From positions 62,001-126,000 of the forward strand of contig JAPFFF010000070.1 in NCBI GenBank assembly GCA_039105265.1: 64,000 nucleotides of DNA. Reading direction: 5' to 3'. Both the position numbers and the translations under genes were made by a program. Below the pieces are notes generated by a model. The model saw only the letters and a list, made by a program, of their open reading frames with translations, had not been told where the DNA came from and ran no database searches. Below, one piece after another: positions 1 to 9,868 of the stretch; position 1 is the stretch's first letter, and every line of letters starts with the position of its first letter. Source of the DNA: Tritrichomonas musculus. Lineage: Eukaryota > Parabasalia > Tritrichomonadida > Tritrichomonadidae.

Positions 1-512
1 GGATAGTTACTAGTCTTAGTTGTATAACCATTGACATACATTGGATAATCATTGTTATTTGAAATAATTACATCAGGAATTCCATCATTATTTACATCAG
101 TTAAGTTTTGTAATGAAGCTGGGGCATTAGAATTACGTTTATTGAGTTTCCATGGAGAATGTGGATTAGTTGCATTATGACGAGCCACTAATGCTTCTGC
201 ACCTTGTGGAGAAATTGCATTCTTTACACGTTTGACATCACGTTGAAGATCTAATATGATGTGTTGAAGTTCTTTCATACCGACTTTATTATTGCCAAAT
301 CCTTTGCCTCTCAATAATTGACCATCTCTAGCGGCAGCAAGAAACTTTGCAATTAATTCAGTTTTAGCAACATTAACATCACTATTAGAATAACGTTGGA
401 CTTCTTGAATCGTTAATGGTTCTGGTGCATATTTATTATAAATGTTTAACAAATCCTGAACAGATAGTGTGTTTTCCATGAAATCAGCTAATGGATTAAC
501 TTCTTGAGTCAT
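1..512 (-). CDS. partial virus-like structural protein candidate
   Basis: This frame runs off the left edge; the visible N-terminal part is about 170 residues and begins at an ATG whose complement lies at 510-512. A helical N-terminal half is followed by an Asp/Asn-rich turn, DVNNDGIPDV, and then YVNGYTTKTSNYP. I associate that combination (Asp-rich loop, then VNGYTT and SDYP-type motif) with uncharacterised structural proteins of large nucleocytoplasmic DNA viruses, but this is from memory and not tested. It is the last of three co-oriented genes with short gaps, as in a compact viral genome. It could instead be an unrelated element protein. No break is visible in the part seen. Confidence 0.5.
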   Translation of the reverse strand, partial: MTQEVNPLADFMENTLSVQDLLNIYNKYAPEPLTIQEVQRYSNSDVNVAKTELIAKFLAAARDGQLLRGKGFGNNKVGMKELQHIILDLQRDVKRVKNAISPQGAEALVARHNATNPHSPWKLNKRNSNAPASLQNLTDVNNDGIPDVIISNNNDYPMYVNGYTTKTSNY

Positions 513-557
513 TTGCTTGACACTAAAAATAAAAATGAATGAAATCGAATTTACGTT

Positions 558-1025
558 TTAAAATGCATCAGAGTCTATTTCGGTTTCAATGAATTCGTCT
601 TTGGGTTCATCAATGATTTGATTTCTGATTCGATTAATGTTTTGTTGATTTAAGCATTGATGAATCTCTGATGGGTAATAAACGATTTCTTTATATTCTT
701 GAGCTTCAAAGTCAACATTTAATATAAACATTTTTGACTTGTTCTTAGGTAAAGATCGTTTATCAGATTCACTGAATGATATACATAATTGCTTGTCATA
801 AATTTCAAGTATTTGCTTGTGATTAATGTATATCTTTTTGTCTTCAAAAACGAACAATTCAATGAATACAGGCTTAATGCAGAGTTGTTTATACTTGTTC
901 TTAAATGCATCCTTACCTTCGAAGTAAACGTTTGCACTATTTGGTGTACATGAATGGTTTTGTTTAGTGTATTTACTAATGGTTTCAACGAATTTAGTGA
1001 TTGAATTGTACGTTAACTCTGTCAT
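558..1025 (-). CDS. small unknown protein of the KFVETI family
   Basis: About 155 residues if started at the methionine at 1025, giving an N terminus MTELTYNSITKFVETISKY. The open frame extends upstream to 1295, but that extension overlaps the next gene in another frame and has odd composition, so I prefer 1025. The start resembles the 150-aa protein at 3162-3614 (INKFVETI), and both continue with a beta-rich middle and an acidic tail, which suggests a family present twice in this cluster. The tail here is rich in Asp and Glu. No function is recognised. It lies 45 bp upstream of the structural-type gene at the left edge, in the same direction. Confidence 0.5.
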   Translation of the reverse strand: MTELTYNSITKFVETISKYTKQNHSCTPNSANVYFEGKDAFKNKYKQLCIKPVFIELFVFEDKKIYINHKQILEIYDKQLCISFSESDKRSLPKNKSKMFILNVDFEAQEYKEIVYYPSEIHQCLNQQNINRIRNQIIDEPKDEFIETEIDSDAF

Positions 1026-1137
1026 TTGCATGGCAGTAAAAATATTTGCAATAATGGTTTCAATTATTTTTGGAATTGTTTGAAAAATAAAGGCTTCAAA
1101 ATGAAGCCGAATCATTAATGATTCATGGTAGAATGAA

Positions 1138-1467
1138 TTAAAACATTGGAGTATCTGAATCAAAGTTATAGTTAATGTTGTCATTATTGTACTCAGAAAT
1201 GAATTGATTAGCGAATTCCATATCGCATTTCCTTTGTTCATCAGTATATTCTCCATCAGATATGAGTTCAGGTTCGGGTTCAGGTTCGAGTGCACTAAGC
1301 TCTAAATCAAAATCACCAATATCGTATAATGTTTGAATATCATTTTGACAATGATTAATGTATCGAAGTAAATCTTCACGTTTTTGATTGTCCTTACATT
1401 CATTCATTTCTGAAACACATTTATCAATGTATTGTTTGTATTCAATGTATGCATTAGTTGCTGTCAT
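1138..1467 (-). CDS. small acidic unknown protein
   Basis: A 109-residue frame with a Glu-Pro repeat in the middle (EPEPEPE) and a strongly acidic, Asn-rich C terminus ending SDTPMF. The N-terminal half is helical and Cys-containing (CVSEMNECKDN). There is no signal peptide or membrane segment. It is the first of three co-oriented genes; the next presumed start is 112 bp downstream. I do not recognise a family. The compact spacing with its neighbours and the absence of stops support a real gene of the virus-like cluster, but a short frame in AT-rich DNA can arise by chance. Confidence 0.45.
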   Translation of the reverse strand: MTATNAYIEYKQYIDKCVSEMNECKDNQKREDLLRYINHCQNDIQTLYDIGDFDLELSALEPEPEPELISDGEYTDEQRKCDMEFANQFISEYNNDNINYNFDSDTPMF

Positions 1468-2866
1468 CTTTCTTTTTCGTTGGTGATAAAATAAATTCTA
1501 ACATAAATTCTAACATTAATTCTAAAATTAAAACTAACATTCAAATCATGCATAAATTATTCATTCATTTGTCATTTAATTCTGAAATGGGGATTTTGGG
1601 GTGAAAGCCCAGAATCATCATTTCACACTACTACTTCATGGCTGACCAAATAAAACTTGTCATTTTTTAAAATTTACATATCAGGTTTAATTTTGGAGCA
1701 AATAAAGTATAAAAATATAAATAAATACTCTTATAGATCAGAAATAATATAAAATTAATATCAAAAAAAGGTTTTGGAAAATGATTTTATATTGTTAACT
1801 GTTTTCTTTTTTTTATTTGTTAACAAAAATAGTAAACGAACTTACCAATTTGGAGCGCGAAACGGGTAATATGAAGGTAGGGGAAAAATGTCTTGTAAAC
1901 TAACGGTAGATTGAATAAAAAAAGATTGAATAAAGGACATTGGAAAATGTCTTAAAAAAATATCAAAATGTCCTTTAAAAGGTATGGAAACTCTTTTTCA
2001 ATTCAATTTTATTTTATGCAAAAAAAGCTCGAATATTGATCATTTTTTATTAAAAATTAGTCCACAGTCATGTATATAATATTTGTAGCATAAATATAAA
2101 ATCAAAAAAAATAATTTTAATTTTATTACCGAAAAACAAGAAAAAAATAAAATCCAAAAATTTGCAATTTTTGATTAACGGAAAAAACCTCATCAAAGTT
2201 TAATACATGTCTAATATTGTTTTATCATATTATTAACATATTTAAAAATAGCATGAAAGTGCTTAATTCAAATCTCATAAAAGGCATAATGAGAAAAAAA
2301 TGTTTTTTTAAGAAAAAATCAATTTAAAGATGAACGAGTCGACAAAAGTTTTTAGTTTTTTTATATGTTCTTCATTTTTTTATTTATTAGAAAATAAAAT
2401 AAAAAAAAGGCCATGTTTTTCGAGTGGATTTGGAGATCTTATATGATGTTATCAATTTTTTGTATAGTTCATATCATTGATGATATGAATTTTATTATTG
2501 ACCAATAAAGATGAAAATTTTTTGACCAAAAAGGTTAATTTATTTTATTTATTATATTTCTTCCAAAGACACAAATAAACTCAACAAAATAACTAAATAA
2601 GAGTAGTTTACAAAACAATTCTTAGGTATATCCCAGCGCAACGTGGAAAAGTAAACCATGCAAAGATAATTATTTTAGAATGTCTTTTCCTAAAGCTCAA
2701 ACAAATTCGCCAAATTTACTAAATAAAAGCGATTTACAAAATAACTATCGTACAAATTCCAGTATGTTTTATTTTTCTTATAAACAAATGAATTATCGAT
2801 AGTTTTTTTTCATCTGCCAACTATATTCAATATATATATAACTAATATTCAATAAATCTTGTTTGA
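1468..2866. other. AT-rich spacer without recognised genes
   Basis: About 1.4 kb of very AT-rich DNA with many homopolymer A and T runs. I found no long open frame, no RNA gene and no clear tandem repeat. It separates the three minus-strand genes from the plus-strand and divergent genes to the right. It may be decayed coding or spacer sequence of element C, or host DNA. Confidence 0.5.
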
Positions 2867-3100
2867 ATGCATTTAATTACTACCTTAGCAAATTCATCAG
2901 CAGGACTTGATGAAGTTCTGAAAAAGTTATTAGCTGCACTATTGGATTTATCGGATTTGTTTGAAAAAATGGAAAACGAAATGAAAAAAGAATCGATATA
3001 TCTTAGATTTAACAAACAAAATGAATTGATAAGCAAATATGAGAAATTGGTTATGGCTTTATATCATATTGAATCTTATGAATCCGAAAGATATAAATAA
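2867..3100 (+). CDS. possible small helical protein
   Basis: A 77-residue frame, mostly amphipathic helix with Leu and Lys/Glu heptad-like spacing (LLAALLDLSDLFEKMENEM), compatible with a short coiled coil. It precedes the 150-aa gene at 3162 by 61 bp in the same direction, and the context looks like a compact pair. No family is recognised. An antisense frame of 64 aa covers the same bases, so coding potential here is uncertain. Confidence 0.3.
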   Translation: MHLITTLANSSAGLDEVLKKLLAALLDLSDLFEKMENEMKKESIYLRFNKQNELISKYEKLVMALYHIESYESERYK

Positions 3101-3161
3101 ATGAAAAAATATTTTAGCTAGTTTTTTTAAATAATTTTATTTTTTTATAACTAATAAATAA

Positions 3162-3614
3162 ATGCCAACAATTAACAAATTCGTTGAAACAATCCTAAAT
3201 GCTGTCGATTTTGAACCTACAGAAATAATAGTTACGATTGATATAAAATTTTACTCATGCGATTACGGAATTAATGTTAAACCTTTATTAGTAATTGTGA
3301 AAAACAAAAATGAAAGTAAAACGAAAACATTTAATATATCATCATTAATGGAGTTATTTAAAACACATAAATTATATTTATTAGTCAAAGAAAACAAATA
3401 TAGACGACTAACAAGAGATCCTCAAAACATAATTATCGATCCTGTGGTTAAAGAATTTGAAGAACATAAATATTATAAATATTCAATTCAGAAATTATTC
3501 TTGATGGATGAAATTGAAAAATATCAAAAGATTCGAAGTAAGGCATTAGAAATATTGAAAAGCATTAATGAAGATGCTAAGGAAGCTGAATTACCGCCTG
3601 AAATTCTGGAGTAA
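3162..3614 (+). CDS. unknown virus-like protein, KFVETI family
   Basis: A 150-residue protein starting MPTINKFVETILN. It has a beta-rich central part and a C terminus with EEHKYYKYSIQKL followed by a helix and PPEILE. That C-terminal layout is echoed in the 149-150-aa proteins of elements A and B (EEHSYYNYSIE, then a helix and TPELF), so I infer one remote family across all three elements. The start also resembles that of the gene at 558-1025. No catalytic motif is visible. It stands beside the minus-strand 200-aa gene in a convergent arrangement. Confidence 0.55.
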   Translation: MPTINKFVETILNAVDFEPTEIIVTIDIKFYSCDYGINVKPLLVIVKNKNESKTKTFNISSLMELFKTHKLYLLVKENKYRRLTRDPQNIIIDPVVKEFEEHKYYKYSIQKLFLMDEIEKYQKIRSKALEILKSINEDAKEAELPPEILE

Positions 3615-3759
3615 TGTTATTAATCATCGTTTAATCTTACGTGTGGTGTGTTAACTGGTTTAATCTTCATTGTTACAAACATCGGAGAATTTAAAATAAT
3701 TGGTTCATACATGAAATCAACTAATTCAAGTTCAATAGTTTTAAATGAATCAATGTTAA

Positions 3760-4362
3760 CTATATTTTTAATTGGTTTCCCAAATGTTTCAAAATTAACG
3801 ATAACGGGAACTCCATCTTTAATGAAGGATTATATTCTCTATCACCTATGTTCGAAATTATCCCTTTACCTTGTTTTGAAATTAAATATAATTTATTTGC
3901 GTAATCTAAAATCGGGATATCGAATATGTAATCATTGCCAGTTTCAAATATTATATTTAATGGAGCATCTATTAAACCAGTAACTAAACGTGCTCTATGT
4001 GTTATTTGAATGAACGAAAAATTCTTTACAGGAGTTATAACAATTTTTTTGTTTTCAATCCTAGACAGAAAAACGTCTTTAACTTTTTCAAGTTTAGTCA
4101 TCATTTCTTTTTCCGATAATGAATACTTATCGTCGAATTTAATTTCATAATTCAATTTATCAGAATCAATAACTATTTTATCAGTATTTGTTGTGATTAA
4201 TATATTTGCTTTGGTGTTGAGCGATGATATGTGATATTTAATATATTTACATTCCCAAGGTATGTTAATATTTGCTCTTATTTTTGAATAACTGTATCTT
4301 TGATTCCCTTCGGCATCAGTGTCTTTTCTTTTATCTTTTGTGCTTTGAATTGATAATAACAT
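3760..4362 (-). CDS. homologue of Polinton 245-aa protein (element C)
   Basis: A 200-residue protein starting MLLSIQSTKDKRKDTDAEG. It shares with the 245-aa and 244-aa proteins of elements A and B the core INIPWECKYIKYHISSLNTK, the HRARLVTGL motif and the segment LPILDYANKLYLIS-like. It is diverged but clearly the same family. The function is unknown; predicted beta-rich content and conserved position next to a fibre-like gene suggest a virion component, perhaps a fibre-base or vertex protein, by inference only. Its start codon is 18 bp from the start of the divergent 1407-aa gene. The same head-to-head layout recurs in A and B. Confidence 0.65.
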   Translation of the reverse strand: MLLSIQSTKDKRKDTDAEGNQRYSYSKIRANINIPWECKYIKYHISSLNTKANILITTNTDKIVIDSDKLNYEIKFDDKYSLSEKEMMTKLEKVKDVFLSRIENKKIVITPVKNFSFIQITHRARLVTGLIDAPLNIIFETGNDYIFDIPILDYANKLYLISKQGKGIISNIGDREYNPSLKMEFPLSLILKHLGNQLKI

Positions 4363-4380
4363 TTTTTAATATTAAATAAA
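4363..4380. promoter_or_regulatory. 18-bp divergent intergenic gap
   Basis: Only 18 AT-rich bases separate the start codons of the 200-aa gene (minus) and the 1407-aa fibre-like gene (plus). Any promoter elements for both must lie in this gap or inside the coding ends. The equivalent gaps in A and B are 19 bp each. The gap sequences are AT-rich but not obviously alike, so it is the spacing, not a motif, that appears kept. Confidence 0.45.
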
Positions 4381-7300
4381 ATGTTAAGTCCATTATCATT
4401 TCAAACGTTAGAATTAAATGATAAAGGTTATTCTATAAAAATCGATGACGATAAAATATGTTTCACTAAAGACGGAGAGTCGTCAAATATATATTTCAAT
4501 TGTTTATATAATAAAGATGAAGTTAATGCTCTCATTACAACAGGAGGTAATGATCCAACTTATTTAAGGGATGTGGCGTTATCAGGAATTAATGAAATAC
4601 TGAAAACATTAATCACATTTAATGGTTTAATATATATGGATAATAAATTAAATAAAGTAACGAAGAATATTCAAAACTCATCAAACGCATTACTTGAATT
4701 ATGGCGATGGACAAGCTCGAATATGGATGAAATTAATAAAGCTGTTAATGACGTGATAGGTGTTATAAATGGAATAAATAGCTGTCATTGCATGGATGAA
4801 GGAGGTCTTCATGATCAAGTCGTTAAAGTTGAAGGATTAATTAATAAACTTGATGGATACGTGACGACGGTATTATTGACTGAAATAAATAGATTATGGA
4901 AATCATTTAGTAATTTCAGTACTAGAGTTTGGTCAACAACTCCAGAACAGATATTAGATCCGTTAAAGAAAGTTGAAGAAGTTTATACAGAAGGAAAAAT
5001 ACCGTTAACAAATGAATTAGCTAAAATATGGGCGCCACCAAATGACGAATCACAAGGTGACAAAAAAACATATGATATTATTGATCCGAGTGAATTAATA
5101 AAAGATTTAACAATTCCTGTTGTAAACGATCCATACAAACGAACATTTGACGAAAATAAACCGGTTTACGGAAAAATGAATATGCCTTATGATTTAGAAG
5201 TTAATGGTTTAATAAACGGAATTGACATTAATAATATACAACCAATAGAAAACAATTTTACAAAACGTGAGGGATACGAATACTATTATATCGAAAATGA
5301 TGACGTTTATACTGATGACTACACTTATAACTCAGTTGAATGTAAGAAAATGGCGATTAAGAATATTCCTGAATCAACAATTAATAAACTGAAAAATATT
5401 GATGAAAGAACTAATATATTTAGAATTATATTAAGAAGAGATGAAATTATTGATGAATCAGGTGCATTTATAAAAGAATTTTTCATTTATGTTGAAAATA
5501 AAAGGCTATACTGTCCTGTGATAACGATTCATTCACCTCAGCCATTATCTCATATTGTTGATAAAGTTGAAACACCATGGACTGATAATCCATTTATTGC
5601 GTTAGATAAGGCTTCATCACTTGAATTATTTAAATGTTATTTACAAGGAGATATATCGATAATGTATTTATTACCTCAGAACACGATAGAATCAAATATT
5701 CCCGAGATTAAATGTGATATTATTACGGCAAAGAATGCTTTAAAATTACATGAATCAAACGTGGCATACGTTTATAAACCATCATTTATTAATGAATCTG
5801 GCGATAATTACAGCATGACTTTCAACATTCCTGATAATCATCCTTTACCAACAGGTATGGAATTTTGTTTTAAAGAATTTTGCTTTAACAATACTTGGTT
5901 ATTAACATGGGACGGTGATAAATGGGTAGGAAATAACATTCAAGCCAAATCAAAAGCTGAAGAAGCTATTGATGTGATTGAACACTGGGACCAGCAAGGT
6001 CATACTGTAATATCAATTGAGAAAAATGATTTTAATGATTATATAATTCAGAATTGGTTTAAAATTGATATAAGTAATGAAAAGGAAGTGTTTAAACAAA
6101 TTATAAACGATAAACGAACAACGATAACATTTGACGGTTTATATGATAATAATGAAACATTTGAAGTGTCTCGTGGGGGTTTAAATTCATTAAAAAGTAT
6201 GCTTGGATTTGGTGATTTTAATAATAGATTTGATAAATATTTAGAAGGAGGATACTATCACGCTCAATTTAATATAGCAGTGAATGTAGAAAGAAAAAGA
6301 GATTCTTTGAAGAAACAGATAATTGAAAATTATATTAAACATATTAAAGAATTACATATGTTTATTAACGTAGGAGGACTAACAAATAAATTTATATTTG
6401 ATATTTATATTACTAATGACCCACTCGAAGAATATACATCGGGACCTCAATGTTATTACATTAAAGTTAAAACACTTAAAAACACAATTCAACATTTCGG
6501 AGCGAAATTTGAAGGAACAAATATAAGTAGTGGAAATAAAGATATTACACTTCATTTAGATCGAAAAATGTTAAGACCTATTGAAGAAGTTAATTGGGAT
6601 CCGACGACCAATCCATTTAAATATATTATTGATCAACAGTTTTATTCAGTAAGCCCTAACCCGAATGCTGCTACTACTTTATATACTGATTACAATATTA
6701 CTTCTTCAAAAATTATAACAGCTGATAATATAACGACAATGAGAAGTGATTTAAACTTAGTGGCAAATACTCAAGACGTAATCGTTTATGATGTCGATAA
6801 GATTACGAAGCGTGTTGATAATTTAGATATTGAAATGACAGATGTTAAGAATAGAGTCACTCATTTAGAAAGTAAAGTTAATTCAGTTAATATTAAAACA
6901 AATATTGCATTAGTGTTATCAGTAGCTTCATCAGTGTTATCAATTGGTAATACGTTAGAACTTGCTGGAAATTATATATCAATTGGTATGGGTAAGTTAA
7001 GAAACTTTATTAATAATGGTTATACACGATTACCAGAAGCAGCTTCAGAAGCGTCTGAAGTAGAAATGGCAGCGGTTGATTATAGTGAAAATCTAACACC
7101 AGTACCGTTTGAAAATTCATTACAAACTTATTCCATAGATGAAACAAATAGCGACGGATATGCAAAATTAAAAACTTGGATTCATTCAAGTCATGTTAAA
7201 CCTAAATTCAGTTCTTTATATGCAAGTACTAATGAAGAAAGTGCAAATAATCCTCAATGCATGGTTGTTTCATATTCAACAGTTCACGATGTATGTATGT

Positions 7301-8604
7301 ATTATAGAGATTCACTTAAACCTTTATTCAGTGTTGTTTGTAGCAAGTTAGATATTATGAACAATGATTTATCATCGATTAATGCAGAATTAAATAATTA
7401 TCCTACTGTTGAACAGGTTAACGAAACACTAACTAATTATCGATTAAAAAATAATTTAGAATACATACATAAGAAAACTCAAATAGGTGATTTAAACATT
7501 GAAAATAAGGAATGGCATAACGGTATAACGGCTTACGTACCTTTTCAGGAACAAGCAGTATTAGAAGGTTATTTTACAGATTTACCAGATTACACATTTT
7601 CTTTTATGTTTAATACTCAACGTGTACGTTATAATATAGATGGTGGTACGTTGCATTCAATGGAAATAACTTGTGGTAATAATAAAACTACTACTATAGA
7701 CTGGAATATTACAACAGGTGCGATAATGAATTACGACAAAGAACATTGTATTACATTAACTAAAGCAAGAGGAGAAATTGAGATAGAAATTAATGATACA
7801 TTAGTATTAAAATCTGAAATCGATACGCTTAAAGATGAAATTAAATTACAACAACCTTTTATTAATGCTTACACTAAAGAAGAAAGTGATGAAAAATATG
7901 CAACAGTCGATGAAGTAAATGAAGCGTTAGGTAATTATGTCTTAAAGAATGAAGTTGATAATAAATTGAATAATTACGCAACAATTCAATATGTAAAAGA
8001 CGCTTATCCATCGTACGCACATTTAAACGCAAACTTTAAAAATAACAATCAGTTAACAAATATATTAAAGAATTATGTTTTAAAGAGTGACTTAACAAAT
8101 ACTTTGAATGATTATTATACAACTGCCCAGGTTGATGAAAAGTTCGTTGATGAAGACGAAATGGCTTATGAATTAAATAATTATGTGTCGAAAAGTGATT
8201 ATGACGTACTTGCTGAGAAAGTAATAGCACTTGAAAACGAGAACGCTGAGTTAAAAGCACAAATGAAGATTTTTAATGATTTCATGAATAGTTTTGAACA
8301 AAATACTGAAACAAGATTATTAACAGAAAATGATTTAATATTAAATTATTATGATGATTATGCCACAATGAGCTTTAAAGGAAAAATAGATAGTGGTTCA
8401 TTAAGCATAGGTTTAGGCATAGAGGGTGATGTAGATTGGCATGTAACATTAGCTTTTAATAATGGAAAATTTATATCTGTTGACGACAATGATGTTAATG
8501 TTGTTGAATGTAATGATGAAACAGGTTATTATATAAAACTTTCAACAAATAATAAAATAGTAACTATATATTTAGAATCAACTACAATTAATATTCGCGT
8601 ATAA
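4381..8604 (+). CDS. long fibre-like protein (element C)
   Basis: A 1407-residue open frame. The N terminus carries FNCLYNKDEV, as in the first fibre-like proteins of A and B (FNCLYNKAEV). The middle has EVNWDPTTNPFKYIIDQQFY followed by NAATTLYTDYNITSSKII and ADNITTMRSDLN, a block found in all fibre-like genes of this window. Next come a coiled coil and a short hydrophobic Ala/Ser/Leu stretch around residues 840-860. The C-terminal third has repeated modules of the YTKEESDEKYATVDEVNEAL type, familiar from trimeric phage-type tail fibres. A final beta-rich domain ends in INIRV. I infer an attachment fibre of a virus-like particle. No break is visible. Confidence 0.7.
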   Translation: MLSPLSFQTLELNDKGYSIKIDDDKICFTKDGESSNIYFNCLYNKDEVNALITTGGNDPTYLRDVALSGINEILKTLITFNGLIYMDNKLNKVTKNIQNSSNALLELWRWTSSNMDEINKAVNDVIGVINGINSCHCMDEGGLHDQVVKVEGLINKLDGYVTTVLLTEINRLWKSFSNFSTRVWSTTPEQILDPLKKVEEVYTEGKIPLTNELAKIWAPPNDESQGDKKTYDIIDPSELIKDLTIPVVNDPYKRTFDENKPVYGKMNMPYDLEVNGLINGIDINNIQPIENNFTKREGYEYYYIENDDVYTDDYTYNSVECKKMAIKNIPESTINKLKNIDERTNIFRIILRRDEIIDESGAFIKEFFIYVENKRLYCPVITIHSPQPLSHIVDKVETPWTDNPFIALDKASSLELFKCYLQGDISIMYLLPQNTIESNIPEIKCDIITAKNALKLHESNVAYVYKPSFINESGDNYSMTFNIPDNHPLPTGMEFCFKEFCFNNTWLLTWDGDKWVGNNIQAKSKAEEAIDVIEHWDQQGHTVISIEKNDFNDYIIQNWFKIDISNEKEVFKQIINDKRTTITFDGLYDNNETFEVSRGGLNSLKSMLGFGDFNNRFDKYLEGGYYHAQFNIAVNVERKRDSLKKQIIENYIKHIKELHMFINVGGLTNKFIFDIYITNDPLEEYTSGPQCYYIKVKTLKNTIQHFGAKFEGTNISSGNKDITLHLDRKMLRPIEEVNWDPTTNPFKYIIDQQFYSVSPNPNAATTLYTDYNITSSKIITADNITTMRSDLNLVANTQDVIVYDVDKITKRVDNLDIEMTDVKNRVTHLESKVNSVNIKTNIALVLSVASSVLSIGNTLELAGNYISIGMGKLRNFINNGYTRLPEAASEASEVEMAAVDYSENLTPVPFENSLQTYSIDETNSDGYAKLKTWIHSSHVKPKFSSLYASTNEESANNPQCMVVSYSTVHDVCMYYRDSLKPLFSVVCSKLDIMNNDLSSINAELNNYPTVEQVNETLTNYRLKNNLEYIHKKTQIGDLNIENKEWHNGITAYVPFQEQAVLEGYFTDLPDYTFSFMFNTQRVRYNIDGGTLHSMEITCGNNKTTTIDWNITTGAIMNYDKEHCITLTKARGEIEIEINDTLVLKSEIDTLKDEIKLQQPFINAYTKEESDEKYATVDEVNEALGNYVLKNEVDNKLNNYATIQYVKDAYPSYAHLNANFKNNNQLTNILKNYVLKSDLTNTLNDYYTTAQVDEKFVDEDEMAYELNNYVSKSDYDVLAEKVIALENENAELKAQMKIFNDFMNSFEQNTETRLLTENDLILNYYDDYATMSFKGKIDSGSLSIGLGIEGDVDWHVTLAFNNGKFISVDDNDVNVVECNDETGYYIKLSTNNKIVTIYLESTTINIRV

Positions 8605-8639
8605 TTTAAATATTTATTTTTGAAAGATTTAATAAATTA

Positions 8640-8742
8640 TTTATTTTTAAAATGACATGTGATATAAAATAAAATTATTTTTTAAAATGACATGTGATAT
8701 AAAATAAATGATTAATTCCTAAAATGACATGTGATATAAAAA
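8640..8742. repeat. three direct repeats of a 20-bp unit
   Basis: The unit AAAATGACATGTGATATAAA occurs three times within about 100 bp just after the fibre-like gene, with AT-rich spacers of different length. The core ACATGT is itself palindromic. It could be a transcription end signal, a protein binding array or simple tandem expansion. I see no further copies nearby. Confidence 0.6.
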
Positions 8743-8879
8743 ATTTATTAAAAAAAGATTAAAAATAAAAGAAAATTTAAAAATTAAAGTTTAAAAAAGA
8801 AAAAAACCTTAAAAAAACCTTCATGAGGAAAAAAGGTGAAAAAGAAAAACATAAAAAATAAGTAACTGCAAGCAATAAA

Positions 8880-9386
8880 TTACATAATGGATAATTTGGT
8901 CATTAAAAACGACAATTCATTGATTTCTTCATCTTCATCGTCATTGTCGTAATCATCGCAAACTTCATTTCTGTTATAATTCTGAGTCAAATTAGATCTG
9001 TTTGAATTAAAAAATGACATTTGTGTATTTACTGGTGTTCTGCCTCTTGTTGCTGCAACAAATGGAATATACGGTACTTTTATTCTACATCTTGTGTTTA
9101 AATAGTCTTCTGCTATACGAAACCAGATATGGATATAAGAAATATCCTGAAACTTGGGATTTTGTTCTAAGAACATGATCATTACTTCTTTCTTTTCTTT
9201 AACAGTGCGAGAATGGGAACTTGGAAATATGAGTAGATTGTCGAAAAGATCTATTTGATTTTTGTTGAGGTCATAAACTAAACGTCTTTGATAATGTGGG
9301 TAAATGGCTTTAGGTTCTGTGAATTTAAGAAGATCATCGTTAGTCATTTGTAACTGTTTGGCAATGTTCATCATTTTAGCTTGCAT
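8880..9386 (-). CDS. unknown protein at right end of element C
   Basis: A 168-residue frame. The N-terminal part is helical (MQAKMMNIAKQLQMTNDDLL); the middle has a conserved-looking WFRIAEDYLNTRCRIKVPYI. The tail is acidic and Asp/Glu-rich (DDYDNDDEDEEINEL), similar in style to the acidic tails of the genes at 558-1467. No function is recognised. It is transcribed towards the fibre-like gene and is the last gene before repeat-rich DNA, so I place it provisionally with the virus-like cluster. Confidence 0.5.
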   Translation of the reverse strand: MQAKMMNIAKQLQMTNDDLLKFTEPKAIYPHYQRRLVYDLNKNQIDLFDNLLIFPSSHSRTVKEKKEVMIMFLEQNPKFQDISYIHIWFRIAEDYLNTRCRIKVPYIPFVAATRGRTPVNTQMSFFNSNRSNLTQNYNRNEVCDDYDNDDEDEEINELSFLMTKLSIM

Positions 9387-9399
9387 TTTTTCTTTTTAA

Positions 9400-9720
9400 T
9401 TTCATATCATTATATTAATAAAACGGATGTTTTAAAATTTTATGTTTGGTCATATCATTAAATAAAAAACGGATGTTTTAAAGTTTTTTTGCAAATAACG
9501 GATTTTAAAAATTTTATAATTTGTGAGAGTATTGAATTAATGCATTTTTGCAAATAACGGATTTTAAAAAATTTTTATAAAAATTTCAAAAATAATAACC
9601 GTAAAATCACATTCAATTAATGCATTTTTTCATTCAATTTTGCATTTCTTGCATTTTTGCATTTTTGCTACTAACGAATTTTATGAATTGTATGACTTCT
9701 CAATTAATGCATTTTTGCAA
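9400..9720. repeat. cluster of short direct repeats
   Basis: Two copies of AACGGATGTTTTAAA (near 9,422 and 9,469), two copies of TTTTTGCAAATAACGGATTT (near 9,486 and 9,545) and several copies of TTAATGCATTTTTGCA (near 9,538, 9,617 and 9,702) are interleaved upstream of the 168-aa gene. The AACGGAT core is common to the first two sets. The cluster could be regulatory or a decayed tandem array. Confidence 0.55.
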
Positions 9721-9834
9721 CTTTATGTTATAAATTTTTGTGAAAAATCAACAAACGGAACTTTTTCGTCAAATTCACAAAAATAAATTTTCAATCATCG
9801 ACGCCTCAAAACTTTTCTAGATTTTTTTTAATGT

Positions 9835-9868
9835 GTCCTGTCCTGTCCTCCTGTCCTGTCCTGTCCTC
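9835..9868. repeat. GTCCT pentanucleotide microsatellite
   Basis: About six tandem GTCCT units with one irregular step. It is a GC-richer patch in otherwise AT-rich DNA. No gene overlaps it. Confidence 0.8.
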
